Of a stretch of 8,941 nt of DNA, positions 1 to 7,808 are shown in pieces (position 1 is the first letter of the stretch; every line of letters starts with the position of its first letter). Below the pieces are notes generated by a model. It was given only the letters and a program-made list of their open reading frames with translations, ran no database searches and was not told the origin of the DNA. Position numbers and translations under genes: made by a program. The stretch comes from JANXQE01 sp035294005 (GTDB taxonomy: Bacteria; Verrucomicrobiota; Verrucomicrobiia; Limisphaerales; UBA8199), in assembly GCA_035294005.1 (NCBI GenBank), contig DATGLT010000394.1:1-8941 (forward strand). The letters are read 5' to 3'.

Positions 1-1
1 C

Positions 2-199
2 CAGTACATCGCCCATTACCACACCGGCGGCGTGCCGGGTCGGGCCGAAATCGACGACACCCAGGAAATCAATTACCCGGCCGTGATGAAAGCTATCATC
101 GACACTGGTTTCAAGGGATTCTGCGCCCAGGAATTCATTCCCAAGCGCAAAGACCCGCTCGCGTCGTTGAAGCAAGGTGTAGAAATCTGCGACGTATAG
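2..199 (+). CDS. Hydroxypyruvate isomerase family protein, C-terminal 65 residues (5'-truncated by window)
   Basis: The reading frame is open from the window edge to a TAG at 197-199. The fragment reads HTGGVPGR, then EID, QEINYP and QEFIP, and ends EICDV. This order matches the C-terminal end of hydroxypyruvate isomerases (Hyi/Gip type, xylose-isomerase-like TIM barrel, AP endonuclease 2 superfamily), cytosolic enzymes that interconvert hydroxypyruvate and tartronate semialdehyde in glyoxylate and sugar-acid metabolism. The Glu of QEFIP (fragment residue 44) is in the place of the conserved metal/catalytic glutamate of the last barrel strands; that assignment is from family memory, not alignment. 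Many relatives in this phylum are annotated only as 'TIM barrel protein', so the exact substrate is open. The gene is closed by a terminator hairpin immediately after its stop, so it is probably not co-transcribed with the next gene. Confidence 0.85.
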   Translation, partial: QYIAHYHTGGVPGRAEIDDTQEINYPAVMKAIIDTGFKGFCAQEFIPKRKDPLASLKQGVEICDV

Positions 200-227
200 G
201 CATCCCTGGCGGGATGCAATAATTTTT
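200..227 (+). terminator. Rho-independent terminator of the isomerase gene
   Basis: GCATCCC (200-206) and GGGATGC (211-217) form a perfect 7-bp stem with a TGGC loop. AATAA and then a run of five T residues (223-227) follow. The stem begins one base after the TAG stop. The T-tract is set slightly back from the stem, so efficiency is uncertain, but the form and place are those of an intrinsic terminator. Confidence 0.75.
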
Positions 228-236
228 GGTGGCTTT

Positions 237-282
237 CCGTGGGTCTGGCGACTAGGTCGTCAGACCCTCGCCAGACCCACGG
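237..282. repeat. Palindromic element with two alternative hairpins
   Basis: A perfect 15-bp inverted repeat joins 237-251 (CCGTGGGTCTGGCGA) with 268-282 (TCGCCAGACCCACGG) across a 16-base loop. The left arm can instead pair with 256-267, giving a 12-bp hairpin (241-252 with 256-267, one G-T wobble, loop TAG). The two right-hand arms share CAGACCC and cannot both be paired. The element lies between the isomerase terminator and the membrane acetyltransferase gene, with no coding capacity of its own that I believe. It could be a REP-like dispersed palindrome or a leader structure for the next gene; the sequence alone does not decide. Confidence 0.7.
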
Positions 283-391
283 CTACTTGCTGCGAGCCCT
301 GCGGGTTTGGGATTCGAAGGCGGAATCGCGTTCATCGCGGCAATGCCTGCTTTACTGCCCCGATCATATTGGTAAACTCGTCTCGTTCACC

Positions 392-1639
392 ATGAGCAAC
401 ACCTTCGTTTCGCCCGTCGCATCCCCTACAGCTGCGGCTGAGAGTCAGACCCCGCCCGCCCCTCAGACACGCCGGTTGTTGTCTTTGGATGCGCTGCGCG
501 GCTTCGATATGTTTTGGATAGTCGGCGGCGAGGAACTGGTGCACGCCTTGTACAAGGGCTGGCCCAATGGCCTGACCCGCCTGCTCGACCGGCAAATGGA
601 TCACGTGCCGTGGCGAGGAGTTCACTTTTACGATCTTATCTTTCCTCTGTTCGTATTCATCGTCGGTGCTTCGATCGTGTTTTCGCTGACCAAAACCATC
701 GAGAAGGTCGGCAAAGCTGCCGCGCTCAAACGCATTCTGGTACGAAGCGTGATTCTTTACTGCTTCGGGTTGCTGGTCTATGGCGGCATCTCCGAGGGTA
801 TTGAGCACGTGCGCTGGATGGGAGTGCTACAGCGCATCGCCCTTTGTTATCTTTTTACCAGCATCCTGTTTTGCATTTTCAAACCGCGCGGCCTGGCCAT
901 TGCCTGTGCCGGGCTGTTGCTCGGTTATTGGGCTTTGACAGCTCTGGTGCCGGTGCGCGACTTCAACCTCGAAAAGCGGCATCTCGCCGCGATGAACCTG
1001 GAGCCCGACAGCCGCGCCACTCACGAGCAATTCCTGGCGACGACAGCTAAGGTGCGCGGGAAATACGACGACGGATTGAACCTGCCTCAGCAAATCGATT
1101 TCCAGTATCTGCCGGGTCACAAATGGGATGGAGCATACGATCCGGAAGGCATCCTCAGCACTCTGCCGGCGATCGGCACCTGTTTGCTGGGCGTCTTTGC
1201 CGGCTTGCTCCTCAGGAACCCGAACGTCCCTGATCAGAAAAAAGTCGCGTTTCTGCTGGCAGGGGGAGTTGCCGGCGTGGTTTTGGGCTTTGCATGGGGC
1301 CTGGAATTCCCGGTGATAAAAAAGATCTGGACCTCCTCGTACGTGCTGGTGGCCGCAGGGTATGCGGCGCTTTTCCTGGCGGCTTTTTACCAAGTCGTGG
1401 AGATCTGGCAGTGGAGGAAGTGGTGCACGCCGTTCGTTTGGATCGGCATGAACCCCATTACTATTTACCTGGCCTTTCACCTGATCCCATTCGATAAATA
1501 CGCCAGCCTGGTCGTCGGCGGCCCAGTCCAGCAATCGTTTGGCGCCTGGGGCAATATGCTCATGGCCATTGCCGTCGTGGCACTCAGCCTCGGCCTGGTC
1601 CGATTCCTCTATCAACGGAAAATATTTCTCAGGCTTTAG
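392..1639 (+). CDS. Heparan-alpha-glucosaminide N-acetyltransferase-like membrane protein (DUF5009/NagX-type)
   Basis: A 415-residue polytopic membrane protein, a normal length for the bacterial NagX/DUF5009 family related to lysosomal HGSNAT, which moves an acetyl group across the membrane onto terminal glucosamine. Family motifs in order: RLLSLDALRGFDM (28-40), DLIFPLFVFIVGASI (81-95), GVLQRIALCYL (144-154), YDPEGILSTLPAIG (249-262), KKIWTSSYVL (310-319) and GMNPITIYLAFHL (352-364). His71, in HVPWRG just before the second motif, sits where the acetyl-carrying histidine of human HGSNAT lies, so transferase activity is plausible. Roughly ten hydrophobic segments surround a polar loop at 190-250. 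I chose the ATG at 392 because the family's conserved N-terminus starts shortly after it. An upstream GTG at 239 would translate the palindromic element and adds nothing family-like. No Shine-Dalgarno is evident. The substrate (amino sugar of a polysaccharide or of peptidoglycan recycling) is inferred. Confidence 0.88.
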   Translation: MSNTFVSPVASPTAAAESQTPPAPQTRRLLSLDALRGFDMFWIVGGEELVHALYKGWPNGLTRLLDRQMDHVPWRGVHFYDLIFPLFVFIVGASIVFSLTKTIEKVGKAAALKRILVRSVILYCFGLLVYGGISEGIEHVRWMGVLQRIALCYLFTSILFCIFKPRGLAIACAGLLLGYWALTALVPVRDFNLEKRHLAAMNLEPDSRATHEQFLATTAKVRGKYDDGLNLPQQIDFQYLPGHKWDGAYDPEGILSTLPAIGTCLLGVFAGLLLRNPNVPDQKKVAFLLAGGVAGVVLGFAWGLEFPVIKKIWTSSYVLVAAGYAALFLAAFYQVVEIWQWRKWCTPFVWIGMNPITIYLAFHLIPFDKYASLVVGGPVQQSFGAWGNMLMAIAVVALSLGLVRFLYQRKIFLRL

Positions 1640-1694
1640 TCCGACCCCTGCGAACAGGGATTTCGTCCGATTTCCAAACTGCCCCAGACCGCGT

Positions 1695-2189
1695 ATGGAT
1701 TTCACCATCTCGCCTGTGACTCCAGCCGACGTGCCGGAAGTGCTCGAGCAGATCCGCGAGCTGGCGCGCTTCGAAAAACTCGAACACGAGGTCCAATCCA
1801 CTGTCGAGTTGCTCAACCAGGCCTTTTTCGGGGAGGGCGCCGCAGCTGGGGCGCTGATCGCGCGCCAGGGCGCTGTCGCAGCCGGCTATGCGATCTATTT
1901 CTTTACCTTTTCAACCTTTGTCGGCCGCCGCGGCATTTGGCTCGAAGATGTTTACGTTCGGCCGCAGTACCGGCGGCACGGACTTGGACGCACACTCATT
2001 GAACAAGTGGCACGCATTGGGGTCTCGCGCGGCTGCGGACGCTTCGAATGGGTGGCGCTGAACTGGAACAAAACGGCGCTGGATTTTTATGAAAAACTGG
2101 GCGCGGTGCGCCTCGATGACTGGGTCATTTTGCGTCTTGATTCGAAAGGGCTGCGCCAGGTGGCGGACGGTCTGCCGCCGACGAGGTGA
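1695..2189 (+). CDS. GNAT family N-acetyltransferase, diamine/spermidine N-acetyltransferase-like
   Basis: A 164-residue cytosolic GNAT acetyltransferase using acetyl-CoA. The acetyl-CoA pyrophosphate loop is RRHGLG (93-98), which follows the beta-4 strand WLEDVYVRP (82-90). Motif B is ALNWNKTALDFYEKLGA (121-137), with Tyr132 as the usual general-acid candidate. The N-terminal IRELARFEKLE (20-30) and AGYAIYFFTFSTFVG (63-77) resemble the SSAT (SAT1) subgroup, whose members acetylate polyamines, diamines or thialysine. The substrate cannot be read from sequence. The ATG at 1695 is chosen because GNAT strand 1 (FTISPVTPADV) begins directly after it; an upstream in-frame ATG at 1539 would overlap the preceding gene by about 100 bases with unrelated residues. 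The gene lies 55 bases after the membrane acetyltransferase with no convincing terminator between them, so co-transcription is likely. Confidence 0.9.
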   Translation: MDFTISPVTPADVPEVLEQIRELARFEKLEHEVQSTVELLNQAFFGEGAAAGALIARQGAVAAGYAIYFFTFSTFVGRRGIWLEDVYVRPQYRRHGLGRTLIEQVARIGVSRGCGRFEWVALNWNKTALDFYEKLGAVRLDDWVILRLDSKGLRQVADGLPPTR

Positions 2190-2278
2190 CGAGGCGGAAA
2201 AGGACCACCCAAAGACTCCGAACTTCCGTCTCGCTAACAGGCGGCTACTTCATTGAGGAAAAAAGTCACGAAATTTTC

Positions 2279-2308
2279 TTGGCGCAAACCGTCGGCTTGA
2301 GGTATTAG
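2279..2308 (+). promoter_or_regulatory. Weak candidate sigma-70-type promoter upstream of the giant secreted-protein gene
   Basis: TTGGCG (2279-2284) and TATTAG (2303-2308) are separated by 18 bases in the 154-base gap before the giant gene, preceded by an A/T-rich stretch (about 2258-2280). Both hexamers deviate from consensus, and promoter consensus in this phylum is poorly known. The rest of the gap 2190-2343 shows no clear terminator, operator or small gene. Confidence 0.25.
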
Positions 2309-2343
2309 TGTAAGCACTCCACAGGATACGCCGAGCTTTTGCT

Positions 2344-5300
2344 GTGGTGTTCTCAATGTTGCGCGCCGGTCAGTTCATGCGAGGAAACCTGCCGACGCCG
2401 GAGGGGGTCCGGCCAAAAGGAGATTTCTGTCGTCGAGCAACCCAGCCATTTGCAGCTGGGGCCAAGGTGTTGTGCCTGCTGATGGCGCTCCTGTTCGGCG
2501 CGGATGCCCGCGCGCAGATGCAGTTTGCCATCGCGAAGTTCGCGCTGACCAATTACACGGGCTACGTCATCAACGGGGATTCCGGGCCGAGCGGCCGACA
2601 GGCGATTCGAACCGAAACCTCGATGTTTTTTACCAACGCAAGTTCGACCGCCGAAACGGTCGATTTTCAGTTGGGTTACCAGCTCATCGACACCCTGGGC
2701 AATCCCGTAAGCATTCTGGACGAGACCGGGCAAACGAACACAACCTACTCGGTTTTTGAGACGAATACCCTCCCGCGGGTCATTAGAATTTTCCCCCCGC
2801 TGATCGAACATGCGTACTTCGTGACCAACGGGGCTGCCCTGCAGCCGCTGGTCCAGCTGGATCCTTACCAGAGGTACTCCGTGCAGCTTAAAGTTTATGC
2901 CCGGCCGCACAATTCCGGGCCTTATGCGTACACCGGCACCGGCTTGGGATTACTGTACCGTGTTTACTACAACTTCACCAACACGGTCAGCCCCGATGCG
3001 TCCGCCAATCTCCTGCTCACGCTCGACTCGGCAAGCCTCGACCGGGTTTGGGCGATCAGCAATTCCCCCGCACAGGGTGGGTTCCCGCTGAGCGTCGCCG
3101 CAACTGTCCGCAGGTATGACGATTTTACCCTGCCCCCTTCGGACACCAACACGACAATTGCCTTCAATTATTCACTGGTGGACAGCGTTAGCGGCATCCC
3201 GGTTCCTTTGCAGCAAACGCAGCAACTTGTCCAGGTCACCATCCCGAGCCACGACACCAGTTCACCGCCCCAACCCAGCATCGTTTCGGTATTCACCAAC
3301 TTTTCACTAGTTCCCGCGGCGCAGATCGATTCGGTGGACAAGACTTACCAGATCGCGGTGGTGATGACCCATACCGAAGGCAACACGGTTGTCATCGACC
3401 ACACCAACACAATCGGCCCGGTCCAGTTGCTGGAGTTCAACAGCGAGCTGTTTGCCGGACCGCTTTTGACATTTTTTACCAACCTGGACAGCACGCCCGT
3501 GATCACGAATACGGTTCCAAACGATCACCTGGATCTGCTCCTGCCCATCAGCGCTGACGCCGGTTGGCTGCCAGCCGCGCCGGGGCACACTTATGGCGAC
3601 GGAACTGCCATTCCGGTTTCGTTCATGGTTGACGGTTCATGCCAGCTTAAGCCCGGTGTCACCATCAACGTGCATGGTCCGACGCCCGACACGCACTGCG
3701 TGCAAAACATCTGTTACCAACTCTCCAGCCTTTTGTTGAGTTCGGGCGGCGCGTCGGGATTCGTCAGTTTAAACCTGCCCACCGGTTTCAGCGTGGGACT
3801 TGGCCCGGCGGCCCGGGTTACCATCGCCGCGCTGGAATATCCAAATACTCCGCTGGACCAGACCCTTACTCCTCAAAACGACCTGACGACTCCGGGCCCG
3901 TTCTATGTCGTTGAGGAAACGTTGCCGTTCTGGTTCCAGGTGCCCAGTTTGACCTGGCACATCAACGCGGGTCAGATCGTATTATCGCCGACCGGCGGCG
4001 TTTTCGTGCGGCAGCAGGAGGACGACCTTCTTGCGGCGGCGGTCGCGCAATTGGTGGATCCCAACACTGCGCATCGTGTTTCCAATGACAGCTATTATCG
4101 GGATGCCGCGGCTGGAGCCGGTCAACTCGTGGTCACCGCTGATGGGAATGGCGTTGCCCGCATTTCAACGCAGATCGCTCTCAACCCTCCCGACGTGCGG
4201 CCGCATTTTCCTTATTCGGGCAATACTCCCGGGCAGCAGGTCCCTGCCACGACGGGCACACTGGTCGTCCAGGACGGGTTAGTTTCTTCAAACAGTGTGC
4301 TTCAATTGAGCGGTCCCGTGCCGGTTTCCTATGCGCGCGACTGCGAAGAAGCCACCAACTGCAACCTGGCCCAGGTGGGCCCCGCTACGCTGGCCTTTAC
4401 GGCGCAGGCCAACCAACTCGGGTTCACAATCGATGGTGGGTTTATTGCCTACGGAACCGTGCCGCCGACCTCGTTGTCATGGGGATACGTCACGGGCGGC
4501 AATTTTGCCCAGCAAGCTTCGAGCATCAACGCCGGTGCCTACGAAATGTCCGGCACGTTTCTACGGGGGGACCAGACCACACTCGACGCGGCGCAGAGCC
4601 CGGCCGCGCTGCTCTTTACCGGGTTCGGTGACGCCTCCAACCCAACCTATATCGAGCGTCCTGACCAGCCGGCATATGCCGATGGTTTTGCGAACTATGC
4701 GGGACTGAATTTCCGAGCACCGGCGAACGGCCAAAGTTTCATCGCACAAATGAGTGTCGGCCCGTATCCCCTCACGTCCCGGTCCAAGTACTACGCTCGA
4801 TCCGGGGGCGTCAGCGGCATCCATGAATCGGCGACGTTCCCCTCCACCCTGCAGCTGTATGGGTACAACTTCACTTTCACCACGTACAGATTGTCTTACC
4901 TGGACAGCGACGTTTGGGAATCGCGCACCGACGGCGCCATTGCGTTCCCCAAAATCCCCACGGGACCGGCAGGATTTACGCAAGGGTTCCAGGACATGAT
5001 TTTCTCCTGCCGCGGCGATTTGGAATCGGCCGATCTGCCACCGTCCAGCGGTAAACAACACCTGGCTTATTGGAACGTGGATATCAAACCCGAGAGCATT
5101 CTGTTCAAGCCAAGCGGTTCGGATACTTGCGGCACAGGTCCGCGTTGGCTGGTTCTGGGCGTTGAAACGACCCTGCCCTTTATCCCACAGGCCCTCCAAG
5201 CTTCGCTCGGCTTTTGGCCCAATGGCAATCTCGTCACACCTGCGGACAATGTGGCCGGCACCGATTCGCGCTTTGCCGTGCCGGCCCAACTCTCGCTTCA

Positions 5301-7797
5301 AGGTCCGGGAGGAGATCAATACACCCTATCCACTGCAGCCAAAGGTTATTTCAACAATTGGGCCACCGCCGGAAGCCCGCCCTCCGGGTTCTACAATATC
5401 GCCGGTGCCATCCGTGTGCCGTTTTTCAGCGATATCCGGGTCCAGTTGCATGTGACTCCCACCAGCGCGACGGATTCCCAGGTTGCGATCATGGGCGGCT
5501 GGCCCGCGCCCAACAGCGGCGCGACCGATCTCGGGTGGTCGGTCGGCGGCAACAACTTCTTCAACACGACCACCTTTGATCCGTCCTCCGACGGCTGGCC
5601 GGTGGCGCAGGTCAGTCTCAGCGCTTATGAAAACTCGCCGACTACGCAATACCGGCCCCGGGCGCAGGCCGATTGGATTGAAGTCGCTTTTTTCGATTAC
5701 CCGCTCCAGTGGAATTCGGCCCTCCGGACTTTTTCGGGATTCCAGGACGCGGCGGTCGTTTTGCCGGTCATCAACGTCAACAGTAGGCTCCAGGAGCTGT
5801 CCCCCGGAATTGTTAATTTTAATTTCGCCCAGGATATCTCGCTTCAGTTGCCCAAAATCCAGGCGCTGGATTTTCTGAACGATGCGGTAAACGAAATCGA
5901 CGGTCCGTTCCTGAGTATCTCGAACGCCATCCGCAACGCGATTGGCGCCGCATTGGACACGACCGGTTTCAACCAACTGCAAAACACTTTGCGCGAAGAT
6001 GCCCAGGGTTTTTTCCAACCGGCGCTCAACGCGACTTTAGGCCCGGTGGTGAACCAGCTTTACAACAGCATTGGCACTTTTCCCCAAACCGACCTGCCGG
6101 CATTCCTCAGCAACACGGTTTTCCAGGTTAATAACAGCGCTTTGTCCACAACCATCGGCCAACTCAACGGCGCGGCCGGGCAAGCTGGCACGGTGATCGG
6201 CCAGTTGGACGGCACTCTAAATAACGTTCAAAAGGACATTGGTGTGCTGTTGCAGGTTCTGGCCAAGGATTCCGGCGGCAACAGACACACCATCAACGCC
6301 ATCATCCAGCAATTAGCCTCGGACCAGGGACCTGCGCTGGGCTTTGTGGGCAGCCTGGCCGACACCGAGATCAACACGCTCGTCACAAATCTTAACCCCA
6401 CGCTCGATGCGATTCAGAGCCAACTGCAGGACCTGAGCAATCAACTGGCGCAGGTCCATGGTGACCTGCTGAACGTTTCGGGAAACTTCAACCAGGCGCT
6501 CACTGAACCGTTTAGCGACGCCTCAGCGGTCAGCCAGTTTGTCCAAAACGCCGCCACCGATCTCACGAATCTGTACGCGTCCGTGCTAACGCCCGCCGGA
6601 GACTATTTCACCGGCAATCCCGGAGCGGCACAGCAGGCGCTGCAACAGGAGCTGATCAAGGCGTTTCTGAGTTCGTCCATGGCCTCGGGCTACCAGCAGT
6701 CCTTGCGGCAGTTCCTCTTTGATCCCAACGCAGTGCTCGATCAACTGATGGATACCCTGTTCGACCAGATCAACGGCGCTATCCGGGACGGTCTTGCCGA
6801 TCAGATTACCGATGCCCAGGACACCACTCTTCAGGCGGTCAAAGGGTTGGCGAGCGGATCGTTTCTCGCCGCCAAGATCACCGGGGCCCCAACGTTCAAC
6901 GGGGATTCATTGAGGAAAATCCATCTGGATGCGGCCATTCAAGTGAATTTGCCGGACCCAATGAACTTCAACGCCTTCATGGAAATCGTGGAGCTCGATT
7001 CCCAATCGGTGCCGGTCGATTGTATCCCGCCCGGAGCTCCTGCGGCCGAGGTCACGCTCGGAGCAAACAACGTGACCCTGGATTGGACGGGACTGAATCC
7101 ATCAGGAGTGCCTCTGACCCTTGGAATCAGCGCCAAGTGGACGCTTCAGGGAGGAAACATCATCGGGCTTGGCGGCAGCTTTGATATCAAGGGAAAAGTT
7201 GGATTCGAAGGCTGCAGCGTCAATGAAATCGGGGCGGCGATAGCTTTCGGCGCGACAGAGAACTATTTCGCGGCAAAAGCGGCGGGAACGATTCTGATCC
7301 TGGGGATACCCGTTGATGTTCAAGCCGGGGTTTTTGTTGGAAAAGCCTGCTCGCTCGATCCGCTGACGTTCATCGATCCGGATGCCAACCAGGTCCTGGG
7401 CGGCAACGCCATGGAATTCAGTGGAATCTATGTCGAGTTCGGCGCTGGCTTATCCTTATCGGACATCTTGTTTGGCGGCTCGAGTTGCTTCCTGGACGTA
7501 GAAGTGACCGAGGCTTCGGCAGTGTACTACAATGGCGGGCCTAGCAAACAACAGCTGGGGATGCGCCAAAAAGTAGCCATGGATCTGTCGCTGCTTTGCC
7601 TGCTGAGCGGTAACGCCAGCCTGACCATGTTCGGTACGCTCACTCATTCCAGTTCAGGGTACGAATTGGATATCGGCGGCAACGCGCAGATCTGCGGATC
7701 GATAGGGCCGTGCCCCTTCTGCATTTCCGGCTGCAAAGGCATTACCGTGACCGGTGTCGTCAACTCCGGCGGTATTGATTACCACGTCGATTACTGA
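2344..7797 (+). CDS. Giant exported beta-rich protein with central helical segment, function unknown
   Basis: I recognise no named family. The precursor has up to 1,817 residues. A hydrophobic stretch VLCLLMALLFG (42-52) and ARA before Gln58 form a signal peptidase I site after a long polar n-region. Residues 61-215 and 220-370 look like tandem Ig-like beta-sandwich repeats (see findings). Residues 390-1165 are beta-rich, with many Thr, Asn, Gly and aromatic residues. About 1171-1510 is predicted helical with heptad-like spacing (for example IQSQLQDLSNQLAQVHGDLL, 1357-1376) and has no cysteine. About 1511-1817 returns to beta strands and holds nine cysteines, ending CPFCISGC (1790-1797). I see no C-terminal membrane anchor, PEP-CTERM or type IX sorting signal, and no catalytic motif. 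The start is uncertain: GTG 2344, ATG 2356 and ATG 2377 are all in frame without a Shine-Dalgarno. Likely periplasmic, outer-membrane-associated or secreted, with a structural or binding role (inference). It probably forms an operon with the next gene. Confidence 0.85.
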   Translation: MVFSMLRAGQFMRGNLPTPEGVRPKGDFCRRATQPFAAGAKVLCLLMALLFGADARAQMQFAIAKFALTNYTGYVINGDSGPSGRQAIRTETSMFFTNASSTAETVDFQLGYQLIDTLGNPVSILDETGQTNTTYSVFETNTLPRVIRIFPPLIEHAYFVTNGAALQPLVQLDPYQRYSVQLKVYARPHNSGPYAYTGTGLGLLYRVYYNFTNTVSPDASANLLLTLDSASLDRVWAISNSPAQGGFPLSVAATVRRYDDFTLPPSDTNTTIAFNYSLVDSVSGIPVPLQQTQQLVQVTIPSHDTSSPPQPSIVSVFTNFSLVPAAQIDSVDKTYQIAVVMTHTEGNTVVIDHTNTIGPVQLLEFNSELFAGPLLTFFTNLDSTPVITNTVPNDHLDLLLPISADAGWLPAAPGHTYGDGTAIPVSFMVDGSCQLKPGVTINVHGPTPDTHCVQNICYQLSSLLLSSGGASGFVSLNLPTGFSVGLGPAARVTIAALEYPNTPLDQTLTPQNDLTTPGPFYVVEETLPFWFQVPSLTWHINAGQIVLSPTGGVFVRQQEDDLLAAAVAQLVDPNTAHRVSNDSYYRDAAAGAGQLVVTADGNGVARISTQIALNPPDVRPHFPYSGNTPGQQVPATTGTLVVQDGLVSSNSVLQLSGPVPVSYARDCEEATNCNLAQVGPATLAFTAQANQLGFTIDGGFIAYGTVPPTSLSWGYVTGGNFAQQASSINAGAYEMSGTFLRGDQTTLDAAQSPAALLFTGFGDASNPTYIERPDQPAYADGFANYAGLNFRAPANGQSFIAQMSVGPYPLTSRSKYYARSGGVSGIHESATFPSTLQLYGYNFTFTTYRLSYLDSDVWESRTDGAIAFPKIPTGPAGFTQGFQDMIFSCRGDLESADLPPSSGKQHLAYWNVDIKPESILFKPSGSDTCGTGPRWLVLGVETTLPFIPQALQASLGFWPNGNLVTPADNVAGTDSRFAVPAQLSLQGPGGDQYTLSTAAKGYFNNWATAGSPPSGFYNIAGAIRVPFFSDIRVQLHVTPTSATDSQVAIMGGWPAPNSGATDLGWSVGGNNFFNTTTFDPSSDGWPVAQVSLSAYENSPTTQYRPRAQADWIEVAFFDYPLQWNSALRTFSGFQDAAVVLPVINVNSRLQELSPGIVNFNFAQDISLQLPKIQALDFLNDAVNEIDGPFLSISNAIRNAIGAALDTTGFNQLQNTLREDAQGFFQPALNATLGPVVNQLYNSIGTFPQTDLPAFLSNTVFQVNNSALSTTIGQLNGAAGQAGTVIGQLDGTLNNVQKDIGVLLQVLAKDSGGNRHTINAIIQQLASDQGPALGFVGSLADTEINTLVTNLNPTLDAIQSQLQDLSNQLAQVHGDLLNVSGNFNQALTEPFSDASAVSQFVQNAATDLTNLYASVLTPAGDYFTGNPGAAQQALQQELIKAFLSSSMASGYQQSLRQFLFDPNAVLDQLMDTLFDQINGAIRDGLADQITDAQDTTLQAVKGLASGSFLAAKITGAPTFNGDSLRKIHLDAAIQVNLPDPMNFNAFMEIVELDSQSVPVDCIPPGAPAAEVTLGANNVTLDWTGLNPSGVPLTLGISAKWTLQGGNIIGLGGSFDIKGKVGFEGCSVNEIGAAIAFGATENYFAAKAAGTILILGIPVDVQAGVFVGKACSLDPLTFIDPDANQVLGGNAMEFSGIYVEFGAGLSLSDILFGGSSCFLDVEVTEASAVYYNGGPSKQQLGMRQKVAMDLSLLCLLSGNASLTMFGTLTHSSSGYELDIGGNAQICGSIGPCPFCISGCKGITVTGVVNSGGIDYHVDY

Positions 7798-7808
7798 GTC
7801 GCCGCCAA

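Noticed and set aside
239..391. GTG-initiated N-terminal extension of the membrane acetyltransferase
   Set aside because: It would run through the palindromic element, adds 51 residues with no family similarity, and the known N-terminal motif RLLSLDALRG lies only 28 residues after the ATG at 392.
1646..1659. Small hairpin CCCTG-CGAA-CAGGG between the two acetyltransferase genes
   Set aside because: The stem is only 5 bp and no T-run follows (ATTTCG), so it is not a credible terminator; no regulatory role can be argued.
827..1816. Long minus-strand open frame of 329 codons
   Set aside because: It lies opposite the membrane acetyltransferase and the start of the GNAT gene, both recognised by family motifs. 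Its translation has no domain signal.
4561..6018. Minus-strand frames of 252 and 230 codons inside the giant gene
   Set aside because: They are shadows of an uninterrupted 1,817-codon plus-strand frame whose product has consistent protein-like features.
7693..7794. PEP-CTERM or other C-terminal sorting signal on the giant protein
   Set aside because: The last 35 residues contain cysteines and beta-type alternation, with no PEP motif, transmembrane helix or basic tail.
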